NCBI RefSeq assembly: GCF_001399675.1
Contig: NZ_LJCO01000019.1
Location: 1-64,000 of the forward strand
Length of the DNA stretch: 64,000 bases
DNA from: Paenalicyclobacillus ferrooxydans
Lineage (GTDB): Bacteria > Bacillota > Bacilli > Alicyclobacillales > Alicyclobacillaceae
Direction of reading: 5' to 3'
Made by a program: the position numbers and the translations under genes. Below the pieces are notes generated by a model. It searched no databases. It saw only the letters and a list, made by a program, of their open reading frames with translations, and was not told the DNA's origin. Shown piece by piece: positions 26,503 to 34,825 of the stretch; positions within the stretch are counted from its first letter, which is position 1; the number at the start of each line of letters is the position of its first letter.

Positions 26503-27303
26503 ATGACGGTTTTGCAAGTTATTGAAGGTGAACGGGAGGAGCTGCGTCAAAAAAGCCAGCCGATTCAATGTATTGATGGCGCTGTAGTGGAACTGGCGCG
26601 CGATTTGCTGGAGACCCTGCGTGTATATCACGTGGCAAGCCTGTCCGCGCCGCAGTGCGGGCGTTACGTAAGGATGTTTGTTACAGACATTCTGGGAAAG
26701 CAACAGGTGTGGATCAATCCTGAAATAACCGAGTTCGAAGGGAAAAGTGGAAGTGTAGAGTCCTGCGCGAGTTTTCCAGATTTAAACCTGGAAGTCAAAC
26801 GACCCGAGAAATTGGTGGTGCAAGTCCTTGAACTGAATGGAACGACCACAACACAAACTTTGTCTGGGATCGAAGCGAGGCTCGTGGCCCACGAAATCGA
26901 TCACCTGGATGGTATCATTTTTCACGACCGTCTAGATGCAGAAGAGCTATTTGAGCAGATGTTAAACAGCGTTGAGACCAGCTCGTCGGACATCGAGTTT
27001 GAAGAGGTTCAAGAGTTCGAGGAATCCGATGACACTTGGGATATCGCGGACGTAACCGACACAAGCGCCGGTGACGAGATGAGCAGCGATGACAGCGAGA
27101 ATGAAGATGTGGATGACGACATACAGCAGATTCTTGACCTGCTTGCCGATGGCGTGTGGAAGATTACCTTGGCCGTAGAACTACTGAAAGAGTTTGATCT
27201 CGACGAGCAGGAGTTAGACCAACTCGCATGCCTTGAGAGGTTGGGTGAAGACCTCTCCGAGTCCGTAACCTACTTTGAATCCACGTTCGGAGATGAAGCA
27301 TAA
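26503..27303 (+). CDS. Atypical peptide deformylase with a long acidic C-terminal domain
   Basis: A 266-residue protein. Residues 20-145 follow the deformylase fold: motif I reads VASLSAPQCG (usual GxGxAAPQ without the glycines), motif II reads ESCAS (usual EGCLS, metal-ligand Cys88 kept) and motif III is HEIDHLDG (His130, Glu131, His134). The metal site therefore appears complete while the substrate-side motif I and motif II are altered. Residues 150-266 are very acidic (runs of Glu/Asp and Ser) and end in helices (DIQQILDLLADGVW, LAVELLKEFDLDEQEL); I know of no such tail in standard enzymes. The ATG at 26503 follows GGTGAG; the open frame upstream overlaps the divergent gene. It pairs with the MetAP-GNAT gene, the next step of N-terminal processing. 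Confidence 0.72.
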   Translation: MTVLQVIEGEREELRQKSQPIQCIDGAVVELARDLLETLRVYHVASLSAPQCGRYVRMFVTDILGKQQVWINPEITEFEGKSGSVESCASFPDLNLEVKRPEKLVVQVLELNGTTTTQTLSGIEARLVAHEIDHLDGIIFHDRLDAEELFEQMLNSVETSSSDIEFEEVQEFEESDDTWDIADVTDTSAGDEMSSDDSENEDVDDDIQQILDLLADGVWKITLAVELLKEFDLDEQELDQLACLERLGEDLSESVTYFESTFGDEA

Positions 27304-27372
27304 GGAGAGCGGCAAAGACGTCATGGCCTTTGTCACCCTCCTCAATCCTTCCAGGATATCAGCACCGCATTC

Positions 27373-28854
27373 CTAATTCTCGAACGTCGGAGCCTTCCTG
27401 TGCTTTGTCGCTTGTTCGTATGCGTAAGCCAATCGCAGCAGCGTCGGTTCGGAATACGCCAAGCCGCTGAACGTGACACCAACGGGTTCGCCATTTGAAG
27501 CGGCAAACCCAGCCGGAACAGTGATTGACGGATAACCTGCTTTCGCCGGAAGTGCTGCACCCCAGTTATTCGGAAACAACAGCGCATCCAGTTGGTGTTC
27601 TTTCATCACTGCATCGATGCCGACTTTGGCTGCGTAGTACAAGTCACGCGCGCGTGCTTCGATGTATGTCGACTCAGTCAATGTTCCACTGGTATCCTCG
27701 GCTGCGGTCAATAAGGTCTGCCCATGTTTCAGTGCAGATTCTTCATGGGCCAGATTAAACGCAATTACTTCAGCCAAAGAGTGGACCTTTGCATTCGGAC
27801 CCAAGGTTGCCAAATACGCGTTGAGGTCGGCTTTAAACTCGTAAATGAGAACGTCAATAGACCCTGACTCCTTGAGGTTTGGAATGTTGACCGGGTCGAT
27901 AATCTCTGCCCCTAATTCCTTCATTCTTTCAATAGCCTCGTTCATCAGTTGCAGCTTATCCTCAGGCAGCCTTTCGTAAAAACCTTCTCTTGGCACGCCA
28001 ATCCGCGCGCCGCGCAGGCCTTGACTGTCAAGAAAAACGGTGTAGTCAGATCTAGCCCGGCCGACACTGGCCAGCGTTGCAGGGTCTTTCTCATCCACGC
28101 CGGCAATAACACCGAGCAAAATGGCAGCGTCACGGACTGTACGAGCCATGGGGCCGGCCGTATCCTGACTGTGCGCAATCGGGATAATACCTGTTCGGCT
28201 GACAAGACCAAGCGTCGGCTTGATCCCGACAATGTTATGTTGACTGCTCGGACTGAGAATCGAACCCGACGTCTCCGTACCAATCGCAACGGTCGTGAGG
28301 TTGGCTGCGACGGATGCGCCTGAACCAGAACTGGATCCTCCTGTATCAAGTTCCCCCGGCCCATACGGATTGAGAACTTGACCACCGCGTGAACTAAAAC
28401 CGTTCGGCATATTCTCGGTCATGAAGTTGGCCCATTCTGTCATGTTCGCCTTACCGAGCAACACCGCTCCCGCAGCACGTAACCGCCTTACAATAAATGC
28501 ATCTTCGGCGGCTCGTGAATCGGCCAAAGCCAGTGATCCAGCACTCGTGTGCATCTTATCCCCTGAGTCGATGTTATCCTTCACAACCACCGGAATACCG
28601 TGTAAAGGGCCTCGCGGTCCGTAAAGCGCGCGCTCTGCATCCAATGCTTCTGCGAGGGCGAGGGCATCAGGATTGACCTCAAGTATTGAGTTTAACTGCG
28701 GACCTGACTTGTCGATCTCAGCAATACGACCTAGATAGTATAGGACGATTTCTTTGGATGTCAGTTCACCACGCGCCATCGCGCTTTGTAGAGCTGTGAT
28801 GGTCGGTTCTTCAGCAATGCCTGTCAAATCGGGATACCATGGCTTGTTATCCAA
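27373..28854 (-). CDS. Amidase signature family hydrolase
   Basis: A 493-residue amidase. The Ser-cisSer-Lys triad is visible: Lys in GIPVVVKDNIDSG, cis-Ser and nucleophile Ser in DTGGSSSGSGASVAAN and AIGTETSGSILSPS. Length and order match stand-alone amidases related to GatA and 6-aminohexanoate or peptide amidases. No gatB/gatC lies near, so a role in amidotransferase is unlikely. The TTG start has GGAGGAG a few bases upstream. The substrate is unknown. Confidence 0.88.
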   Translation of the reverse strand: MDNKPWYPDLTGIAEEPTITALQSAMARGELTSKEIVLYYLGRIAEIDKSGPQLNSILEVNPDALALAEALDAERALYGPRGPLHGIPVVVKDNIDSGDKMHTSAGSLALADSRAAEDAFIVRRLRAAGAVLLGKANMTEWANFMTENMPNGFSSRGGQVLNPYGPGELDTGGSSSGSGASVAANLTTVAIGTETSGSILSPSSQHNIVGIKPTLGLVSRTGIIPIAHSQDTAGPMARTVRDAAILLGVIAGVDEKDPATLASVGRARSDYTVFLDSQGLRGARIGVPREGFYERLPEDKLQLMNEAIERMKELGAEIIDPVNIPNLKESGSIDVLIYEFKADLNAYLATLGPNAKVHSLAEVIAFNLAHEESALKHGQTLLTAAEDTSGTLTESTYIEARARDLYYAAKVGIDAVMKEHQLDALLFPNNWGAALPAKAGYPSITVPAGFAASNGEPVGVTFSGLAYSEPTLLRLAYAYEQATKHRKAPTFEN

Positions 28855-28931
28855 CGTTACTCCTCCAGCGACTCAGCTATCGTTTTGTATGCTCCGAAGC
28901 GTACTTCGACAGTTTCATCGTTATCTACTAC

Positions 28932-29120
28932 TTACCGTTGGTCGTCTTCATCTACTACTTCATGTTCTTTCACGACATGTGTGTAATCGTATCCGTGGGT
29001 GCAGTGCTCACAATGAACTCGAACAGCGACCTCTCCAGCAGGAGCTGTCACGTGATTCACGTTACCGCATTTCGGACATACCGAGTCAAATTCCCAGTGT
29101 GTATGATGGACCTCATTCAT
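28932..29120 (-). CDS. Small zinc-ribbon protein
   Basis: A 62-residue protein with two Cys pairs (CPKCGN and CEHC) 20 residues apart, the pattern of a zinc ribbon. It is also rich in His (VHHTHWEF, THVVKEHE) and ends in an acidic tail (DEDDQR). GGGAGGGG lies seven bases before the ATG, which supports a real gene. It may be a metal-binding or nucleic-acid-binding accessory; no function can be assigned. Confidence 0.65.
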   Translation of the reverse strand: MNEVHHTHWEFDSVCPKCGNVNHVTAPAGEVAVRVHCEHCTHGYDYTHVVKEHEVVDEDDQR

Positions 29121-29298
29121 TGTGATCCCCTCCCATCCTGATGCTTTTATGATAATCCACTTTATAATCTCTTACTAGTCATGTTAGAAACTACAACTTT
29201 TAAAGCAACCTAACCAGCGCAATCAACCAGCGCATGATGGCGGTCCTCTGTGGGAAGTGTATAGGTGATATTCGCCATTCTACTGAGGGGGGATTGTA

Positions 29299-29562
29299 AT
29301 GCCTGACGAACCAACCTCCATGCAAGCTCAAAGCAACCTCGGAGAGGCTCAGGACTCAGTCCATAAGGCACGGCGCGCCGTTGCAGAGGCGCTCTCTAAC
29401 ACAACGACAACAAGTCTGGAACAAGCATCCCACGCCGTGCAAAAGGCACAGCACGCAGTCGCTCAATGCACCGACAGCCCCATGGGCCCAGCTGTCCGTG
29501 AAGTGCAAGATGAACTGTCATCGGTTGAAGCGGACTTTGGCCGTGCGCAACAAAATACCTAA
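29299..29562 (+). CDS. Hypothetical 87-residue helical protein
   Basis: I do not recognise it. AGGGGGGA sits six bases before the ATG. The sequence is Ala/Gln/Ser-rich and amphipathic, with two near-repeats (QDSVHKARRAVAEAL and SHAVQKAQHAVAQ), which points to a two-helix bundle or short coiled coil. One Cys lies in the turn (CTDSPMG). It stands between divergent and convergent genes without operon partners. Confidence 0.6.
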   Translation: MPDEPTSMQAQSNLGEAQDSVHKARRAVAEALSNTTTTSLEQASHAVQKAQHAVAQCTDSPMGPAVREVQDELSSVEADFGRAQQNT

Positions 29563-29594
29563 GGAGGTACGTCTGACTCACGGAGCTGTATGAC

Positions 29595-30548
29595 CTACCA
29601 AACGGCGCTGAGTCTGTCACTCATCGTCTTGGCGTTTTGCAACATCTCCGCGAACAGCTCTGCAACTGTGGGGACGCTGTGAATCAGCCCCATCGACTGG
29701 CCGGCCCAAGCGTAGCCCTCGTCAAGCACCCCTTCGAGGGCAGCACGTTTGTTGCGCTGGCCACTCACGTATGGGTAAATTTGTTCTGCGGACTTGTGCT
29801 CTGATTCCTCGCTCAGGATTTTCTGAACCCACTGCGAGTTGAGGACCCGCCCAGGTGCACCAATAGAACGCTTGATGACGACTGTTTCATTCTCTTGGCC
29901 TTGAACCAGCGCAGCTTTGTAGGCATTGTGCGCGATACACTCCTTTGTTGCGACAAACCGAGTGCCCATCTCGATGCCTTGGGCTCCGAGCGCGAGTGCG
30001 GCTGCAAAACCTCGTCCGTCCGCAATCCCACCGCTTGCAACAACGGGGATGGACACCGCGTCAACCACCCGTGGAACCAACACGAGAGTACCCGTGTCGG
30101 ATCGGCCAATGTGACCTCCACCTTCTTGTCCCACAGCCATCACTGCGTCAGCGCCAAGTTGTTCTGCTTTCACAGCCTGTCTCGCGGCGCCGACAAGGAC
30201 CAGTTTACGAATACCTGTACCCTCAAGTTGCCGTAAGATGGGTTCCGGGTTTCCACCCGTGAGACTGACAACGGGAACCCCTTCGTCGACAATTACCTCG
30301 AGCAGTCCAGCGATATCATGATGTTGGCTAATCGCCAAGTTTACACCGAATGGTTTCTTCGTGAGTGAGCGTGTCTTGTCGATTTCAGCCCGCAATTCCG
30401 CTGCCGACGACAGCGAAGTGGCAGTGACCTGACCCAGCCCGCCCGCGTTTGAAACCGCTGCTGCCAATTCAGAGTAGGCAAGGTTTGCAAGCCCGCCCTG
30501 GATAATCGGCACGTCAATCTCAAGCAGTTCTGTCAGCCTTGTTTTCAC
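29595..30548 (-). CDS. FabK/nitronate monooxygenase-family flavoprotein
   Basis: A 317-residue FMN TIM-barrel enzyme. It shows the N-terminal PIIQGGLANLAYSELAAAVSNAGGLG and GADAVMAVGQEGGGHIGRSD around the FMN phosphate and catalytic His. IPVVASGGIADGRGFAAALALGAQGIEMGTRF closes the pattern. The family covers enoyl-ACP reductase II (FabK) and nitronate monooxygenases. The His in GGGHIGR and the overall layout fit either, and no fab genes are adjacent. I chose the GTG at 30548 with GGAGG eight bases upstream; a GTG three codons earlier overlaps that site. A tandem 14-bp repeat lies upstream at 30667. Confidence 0.85.
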   Translation of the reverse strand: MKTRLTELLEIDVPIIQGGLANLAYSELAAAVSNAGGLGQVTATSLSSAAELRAEIDKTRSLTKKPFGVNLAISQHHDIAGLLEVIVDEGVPVVSLTGGNPEPILRQLEGTGIRKLVLVGAARQAVKAEQLGADAVMAVGQEGGGHIGRSDTGTLVLVPRVVDAVSIPVVASGGIADGRGFAAALALGAQGIEMGTRFVATKECIAHNAYKAALVQGQENETVVIKRSIGAPGRVLNSQWVQKILSEESEHKSAEQIYPYVSGQRNKRAALEGVLDEGYAWAGQSMGLIHSVPTVAELFAEMLQNAKTMSDRLSAVW

Positions 30549-30666
30549 CCCGGTCACCTCCGCTATGTATCACGAGACTTCCATGGTCGATCCGTTGTTC
30601 CTCGACTTGAGACCCGCTGTTACCGTCTTTTGCATGCACGACAGGTGCCAGTTTCAATCGAATCCC

Positions 30667-30694
30667 TAAGTTACGTTACATAAGTTACGTTACA
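30667..30694. promoter_or_regulatory. Tandem 14-bp repeat in a divergent promoter region
   Basis: TAAGTTACGTTACA occurs twice without a gap (30667-30680, 30681-30694). The second copy ends in TACAAT, a possible -10 box for the DUF4031 gene. The repeat lies between divergent genes (FabK-like and DUF4031), so it is a candidate regulator-binding site for one or both. Confidence 0.5.
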
Positions 30695-30769
30695 ATAGAG
30701 GTATCTGTATCAAAGGTGTCTGCATCGTTCCAAAAGCGGGAAATTGATAAATTACTGTAGGTGAGTCTT

Positions 30770-31030
30770 TTGATATACACGGACGGCATCCATATGATTT
30801 CATCCGTCAGTCTCGAGGAGTTGCATACGTTCGCTCGCGACAAGTTGAAGTTGCCGGCGAGATGGTTTCATCCCTCTCCAAGGCACCCGCATTACGATCT
30901 GTTGACGCCCGATTCGCTGCAGAGGGCTTTGGCTGAAGGGGCAGTCAAAACCACATCGAAAGCCATTGTGCGCGTCATTCAAGGGAACCCCAACCTGACT
31001 TTGCTAAAGGATCCCCACTCATCCTCCTGA
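30770..31030 (+). CDS. DUF4031 protein
   Basis: An 86-residue protein. The pattern MIYTDGIHMIS, SLEELHTFARDKLKLPARWFHPSPRHPHYDLL, RALAEGAV is that of DUF4031, a small family of unknown role. I prefer the TTG at 30770 with TAGGTGAG just ahead; a GTG three codons earlier is possible. A bidirectional terminator follows. The conserved Trp/His-rich loop (WFHPSPRHPHYD) suggests a binding or catalytic site. Confidence 0.7.
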   Translation: MIYTDGIHMISSVSLEELHTFARDKLKLPARWFHPSPRHPHYDLLTPDSLQRALAEGAVKTTSKAIVRVIQGNPNLTLLKDPHSSS

Positions 31031-31036
31031 TGGGAA

Positions 31037-31066
31037 AAATGGCTGCCTGTTCGGCAGCCATTTCTT
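31037..31066. terminator. Bidirectional terminator between the DUF4031 gene and rocA
   Basis: AAATGGCTGCC, TGTTC, GGCAGCCATTT form a perfect 11-bp stem with A/T runs on both sides, between converging genes. Confidence 0.88.
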
Positions 31067-31084
31067 CAATCGTCAGCCCTCATC

Positions 31085-32635
31085 TTACATGCGCTCGGAA
31101 ATGATCTTCGATACCACAAAGTGGCGCAGATAGTCTCGGCTACCGGCCTTCGCGTCCGTACCAGACATCTTGAAGCCCCCAAACGGATGCACACCAACCA
31201 ACGAACCCGTGCACTTGCGGTTCAAGTAGAGGTTGCCGCACTCGATCCGCTCCATCGCATAGCGCAAATGTTCGCGGTTGACGCTGAACACGGAACCCGT
31301 CAGTCCATACTCGGTATCGTTAAAGATATCGACCGCCTGTTCAAACGACTCAGCTTTGCAAATCGCGAGGACAGGTCCAAAAATCTCTTCCTGCATAATC
31401 CTGGATTTGGGATCTGCGTCGACAAAGATGGTCGGATTGATGTAATAACCTGTGCTGTCATCAGCTGTGCCGCCAAGCACAAGTTTGGCCTCGGATTTGC
31501 CGATCTCGATGTAACCGACAATCTTGTCAAACTGCTTCTTTTCGATGACAGGGCCAACTGCTGCGTTGCTATCGGGGGTGCCCACCTGAAGCCCTTTGGC
31601 CGCTTCGACCACTTTATTGACGACCTCGTCATACACATCTTTGTGGATAATGGCGCGGGAACCAGCAGAGCACTTCTGGCCTTGGAAACCGAAGGCAGAC
31701 TGGACAATGGCGAGGGCCGCTGCATCGAGATCAGCTTCGCTGTCAACGAGAATGCCATCCTTGCCGCCCATTTCTGCAACGACGCGCTTGATGCCGCGCT
31801 GTCCACTGACGCGTTTGGAAGCATGCTCAGCAATGTGCAGACCGACGTTTTTCGATCCCGTAAAGGATACGAATGCAGTGTCCGGATGACCAGTCATGTA
31901 GTCGCCGATCTCCTCAGGAGCACCCGGCACAAAGTTGATGACGCCGTCTGGCAACCCGATCTGCTTCATCAGTTCCATAAATTTGTAACCGACTACAGAA
32001 GAATTCGGAGATGGTTTCAACAAGACAGTGTTGCCTGCGACAATAGCGGAGGTTGTCATTCCCGTAAGAATCGCGAGCGGGAAGTTCCAAGGTGGAATAA
32101 TCACACCAATGCCAAGCGGCGCGTACACCTCATGGTTCATTTCTGCCGGGAATGGTACAAGCGGGTCAGGATGAGCCATCCGAACCATCTGACGGCCGTA
32201 AAACTCGAGAAAATCGATGGCTTCAGCGACGTCCCCATCTGCTTCTGCCCAGTTTTTGCCGACTTCATAGACCTGCCAAGCAGCAAATTCAAGCTTGCGT
32301 CGGCGAATCTCCGCTGCTGCCTTAAACAGGTAACCTGCACGGATTTCAGGGTCGGTGTATCGCCAGGTTTCGAGCGCTTCTTTGGCAGCGGCAATCGCGT
32401 CGTCAATGTGCGCTTTTGTCGCCTGACTGACGTACCCGACAACTTGATTGTGATTCGACGGATTCAACGAAGGACTCGTTTCGGTCGTCTGAATCCGCTT
32501 TCCACCAATAATTAACGGATAGGTCTGGCCAAGTTGGCCCTGCACTTTTGCCAGTTCAGCCTGCATTGCGGCTTTGGTTGCTGGATCTGCAAAGTTAAGC
32601 GGTGGTTCGTTTCGATATTCCATCAATGTCTGCAT
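31085..32635 (-). CDS. rocA: 1-pyrroline-5-carboxylate dehydrogenase
   Basis: A 516-residue NAD-dependent aldehyde dehydrogenase that turns glutamate gamma-semialdehyde into glutamate in proline and arginine breakdown. Catalytic Cys322 is in FGFQGQKCSAGSR and Glu288 in VVAEMGGKDG. The PWNFPLAI and FTGSKNVG cofactor segments are present. The N-terminal extension with PPLNFADP and the C-terminal VGVHPFGGFKMSGTDAKAGSRDYL are specific for the RocA/PutC group. AAGGAGG precedes the ATG. No proline dehydrogenase gene is next to it. Confidence 0.95.
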   Translation of the reverse strand: MQTLMEYRNEPPLNFADPATKAAMQAELAKVQGQLGQTYPLIIGGKRIQTTETSPSLNPSNHNQVVGYVSQATKAHIDDAIAAAKEALETWRYTDPEIRAGYLFKAAAEIRRRKLEFAAWQVYEVGKNWAEADGDVAEAIDFLEFYGRQMVRMAHPDPLVPFPAEMNHEVYAPLGIGVIIPPWNFPLAILTGMTTSAIVAGNTVLLKPSPNSSVVGYKFMELMKQIGLPDGVINFVPGAPEEIGDYMTGHPDTAFVSFTGSKNVGLHIAEHASKRVSGQRGIKRVVAEMGGKDGILVDSEADLDAAALAIVQSAFGFQGQKCSAGSRAIIHKDVYDEVVNKVVEAAKGLQVGTPDSNAAVGPVIEKKQFDKIVGYIEIGKSEAKLVLGGTADDSTGYYINPTIFVDADPKSRIMQEEIFGPVLAICKAESFEQAVDIFNDTEYGLTGSVFSVNREHLRYAMERIECGNLYLNRKCTGSLVGVHPFGGFKMSGTDAKAGSRDYLRHFVVSKIISERM

Positions 32636-32851
32636 GTAAACGACCTCCTTCCGTTCACTATCATACTATGTCTGCTCAGGATTTGCAGGTGGTTGATTCA
32701 GCTAAACAGCAGCATCGACAAATTACTCGATACAAACGAATGCATGGCGTTATATGTGTCCAAACTAGATAGAAAGGTCAAAAGAACATACGCTTGAACA
32801 AAAGTGGAGTTACTACTGTTTCACATAGTTCTAGCAGACAGGAGTCCTTTG

Positions 32852-33466
32852 ATGCACTTTCACATTCATGCAGTAATCGCCCACTACGGATACGCTGGCG
32901 TGTTCCTCGTTCTCATGCTGGAGATGATAGGTATACCCTTTCCCGCCGAAACCACCTTGACCATTTCCGGACTGGAATGGACCAACGGTGTGTTCGCGTT
33001 CTGGCCTCTCCTCGCCGCAGCCGTGCTGGGCAACGTCGTCGGATCGACGATCGCTTTTGGGATTGGTTCCCTGCTCGGCCGTTCGGTCATCTTGCGGTTT
33101 GGTCGCCTTGTTCGTATCACAGAGGAACATCTTGATGCGGCAAACCGGAAACTGGCGCGATACGAGCTCCCGGTTGTGGTCGCGGCAAAGTTTATCGCGG
33201 GGATTCGCATTCTTGTTCCCTACCTTGCCGGTATCAACCGTATGTCGTTCTTACGTTTTACCATCCTGAACACCATTGGTGCCATCCTTTGGGCAGCCCT
33301 GTTTATCGGTGCAGGCCGCGCCATAGAGGTCACCTGGTCGAAGTATCACTCCCTCGTCACACACCACATTGCGCTCTTAACGGTTGCACTCGGCCTCACT
33401 GTCGTTGGCCTTGCAATGTACCGTCTGTCGAGGCGTAGGCGCGCGAAACGTGAAACTCTCCTCTAA
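32852..33466 (+). CDS. DedA-family membrane protein
   Basis: A 204-residue protein with the DedA/SNARE-associated fold: the motif EMIGIPFPAETTLTISG near the start, GSTIAFGIGSLLGR, and the second re-entrant motif AAKFIAGIRILVPYLAGINRMSF. Bacterial DedA proteins help move undecaprenyl phosphate or other phospholipids across the membrane. The start follows AGGAG at 32840. A more distant relative (TVP38 type) lies at 38907. Confidence 0.88.
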   Translation: MHFHIHAVIAHYGYAGVFLVLMLEMIGIPFPAETTLTISGLEWTNGVFAFWPLLAAAVLGNVVGSTIAFGIGSLLGRSVILRFGRLVRITEEHLDAANRKLARYELPVVVAAKFIAGIRILVPYLAGINRMSFLRFTILNTIGAILWAALFIGAGRAIEVTWSKYHSLVTHHIALLTVALGLTVVGLAMYRLSRRRRAKRETLL

Positions 33467-33551
33467 TCCATCAGAAGTCCAGTCAATGACACAACCACGG
33501 ATTGTATTCCCGCCCCCGCAATATCAAACAATAATTAATTGTGAAATTTCA

Positions 33552-33581
33552 GTGACAATTTTGAAAAATTTGCGTTATAAT
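33552..33581 (+). promoter_or_regulatory. Probable sigma-A promoter
   Basis: GTGACA at 33552-33557 and TATAAT at 33576-33581 with an 18-bp AT-rich spacer. It is placed about 90 bp upstream of the small membrane protein gene at 33670. Confidence 0.55.
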
Positions 33582-33669
33582 TTTAATCATCAGAATACTC
33601 CGTCGTTTTGAACCTGCGTTTGATTTACTTCTGCTGCAAACACATTGGTCTCCGGGAGGGAGCACTGAT

Positions 33670-33864
33670 ATGCGCGAGAGCAAGGAAGCGATTTCGTTCA
33701 AAAACAAAGCTGCCCGTCCTTTTATGAAAGCCACTCCTGAAAAGACGGGGAATGTCATCGACTTCATGCCCTACCTTACCGCAAAGCAGAAACAAACGGC
33801 CCGCCATGCAACATTTCTCACGCTCTTCCTCATCTTCCTCTCGATCTTCATCGTTGTCATCTGA
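33670..33864 (+). CDS. Small tail-anchored membrane protein
   Basis: A 64-residue protein with a basic soluble N-terminal part (about 1-45, ending TAKQKQTARHA) and one C-terminal hydrophobic helix (TFLTLFLIFLSIFIVVI). GGGAGG lies about nine bases before the ATG. I do not recognise a family. The tail-anchor layout fits small stress- or sporulation-associated membrane proteins. Confidence 0.55.
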   Translation: MRESKEAISFKNKAARPFMKATPEKTGNVIDFMPYLTAKQKQTARHATFLTLFLIFLSIFIVVI

Positions 33865-34233
33865 ACCCATACCGTGAGTAACGAGCTGAAGGGACGATGA
33901 CTCCTGGTGTTGAGTCCGTCCCTTTTATAGTTCATTTGCCTATAGTTCATTTGCGCTATCATTCACACTTTTCTGTAGTTATGTTGAGCCATAAAATCCG
34001 TTCCCTAAACGAAAGAGTATGCTAAAATGTACCGGGGAAACGTCTTCGTCATCTCGGCGCATAGGATAAGGCTGCGGATACGCGCACAAGTGCGTACAGT
34101 TCATGTTGGCGCGACCAACATGGTGCTGGTGTGTCCAGCGGGCCGTCTTGTCGTGAGTTAGGAAGCAGTTTTCGGTGCATGCTATACACAGCCTGATGGT
34201 TTTTACGGGGTTGTCAAGGAGGAGTGACCGGTT
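33865..34233 (+). ncRNA. Structured 5' leader of the DUF1641 gene (unidentified)
   Basis: This 369-bp gap has a GC-rich, hairpin-dense segment at about 34030-34160, between an extended -10 element (TGCTAAAAT, about 34020-34028) and the DUF1641 ribosome-binding site. Hairpins visible include TACGCGCA/TGCGTA (about 34079-34096), CATGTTGG/CCAACATG (about 34103-34122) and GCTGG/CCAGC (about 34126-34139). A T-run (GGTTTTTACGG) near 34200 precedes the AAGGAGG site. I compared it by memory with the common riboswitch cores and found no match. It may be an attenuator or a new leader RNA. Confidence 0.35.
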
Positions 34234-34665
34234 ATGCCAGACAGCATTGCGACTATGGAAGCAGAACGTGCAGCCACCTCACAAGCGGATGCATTCGAAC
34301 TTTTACTAAAACCGGAGTATCAGGAAGCTCTACACGACATCGTGGAACAACTGCCAAAGTTGGCTGTTGTTATGTCGTTGTTCGGAAAACTATATGACGT
34401 GGCTTCTGAAGCCCTTACCGACGGCGAGTTGATGGGGTCATTGGAAGAGCTGTTGAAACAGAAGACGCAGCCTATCAAGGAGAGTTATGCGAATCTTTCC
34501 TGGGCCGCCAAAGAGGCAAAAGAACGGGCAGAATCCGAAACTGCACCGATTGGTGTGTTTGGCATCCTTCGGATGCTGAAGGATCCCATGGTGCAGAAAA
34601 ACTTGAAATTGGTCTCTGCATTTCTGTCGGTGATGGGTGAGCGCAGTAAGACGACAGCGGACTAA
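34234..34665 (+). CDS. DUF1641 protein
   Basis: A 143-residue mostly helical protein with the DUF1641 pattern (PEYQEALHDIVEQLPKLAVVMSLFGKLYDVASEAL, and GVFGILRMLKDPMVQKNLKLVSAFL). In Bacilli such proteins are often encoded beside formate dehydrogenase-like oxidoreductases, but none is next to this one. AAGGAGG precedes the ATG. The unusual leader upstream suggests post-transcriptional control. Confidence 0.75.
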   Translation: MPDSIATMEAERAATSQADAFELLLKPEYQEALHDIVEQLPKLAVVMSLFGKLYDVASEALTDGELMGSLEELLKQKTQPIKESYANLSWAAKEAKERAESETAPIGVFGILRMLKDPMVQKNLKLVSAFLSVMGERSKTTAD

Positions 34666-34825
34666 AAGTGTAATCCTGTTATATTGCAAATCCTCTCCAA
34701 CATGCGTGTTCCATTGTCGATCCGATGCTTCTTCCGATCGCATTGAAACACGCATTTTCCTTGCCATAGCGAGCAGACGTGTCACTCGGCCCACTGCCAT
34801 GGCAGCGCCTTGCACTGCAGAACCT

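Noticed and set aside
31121-32515. A 464-residue frame antisense to rocA
   Set aside because: It is the mirror of a highly conserved dehydrogenase gene, with no start signal and no recognisable domain.
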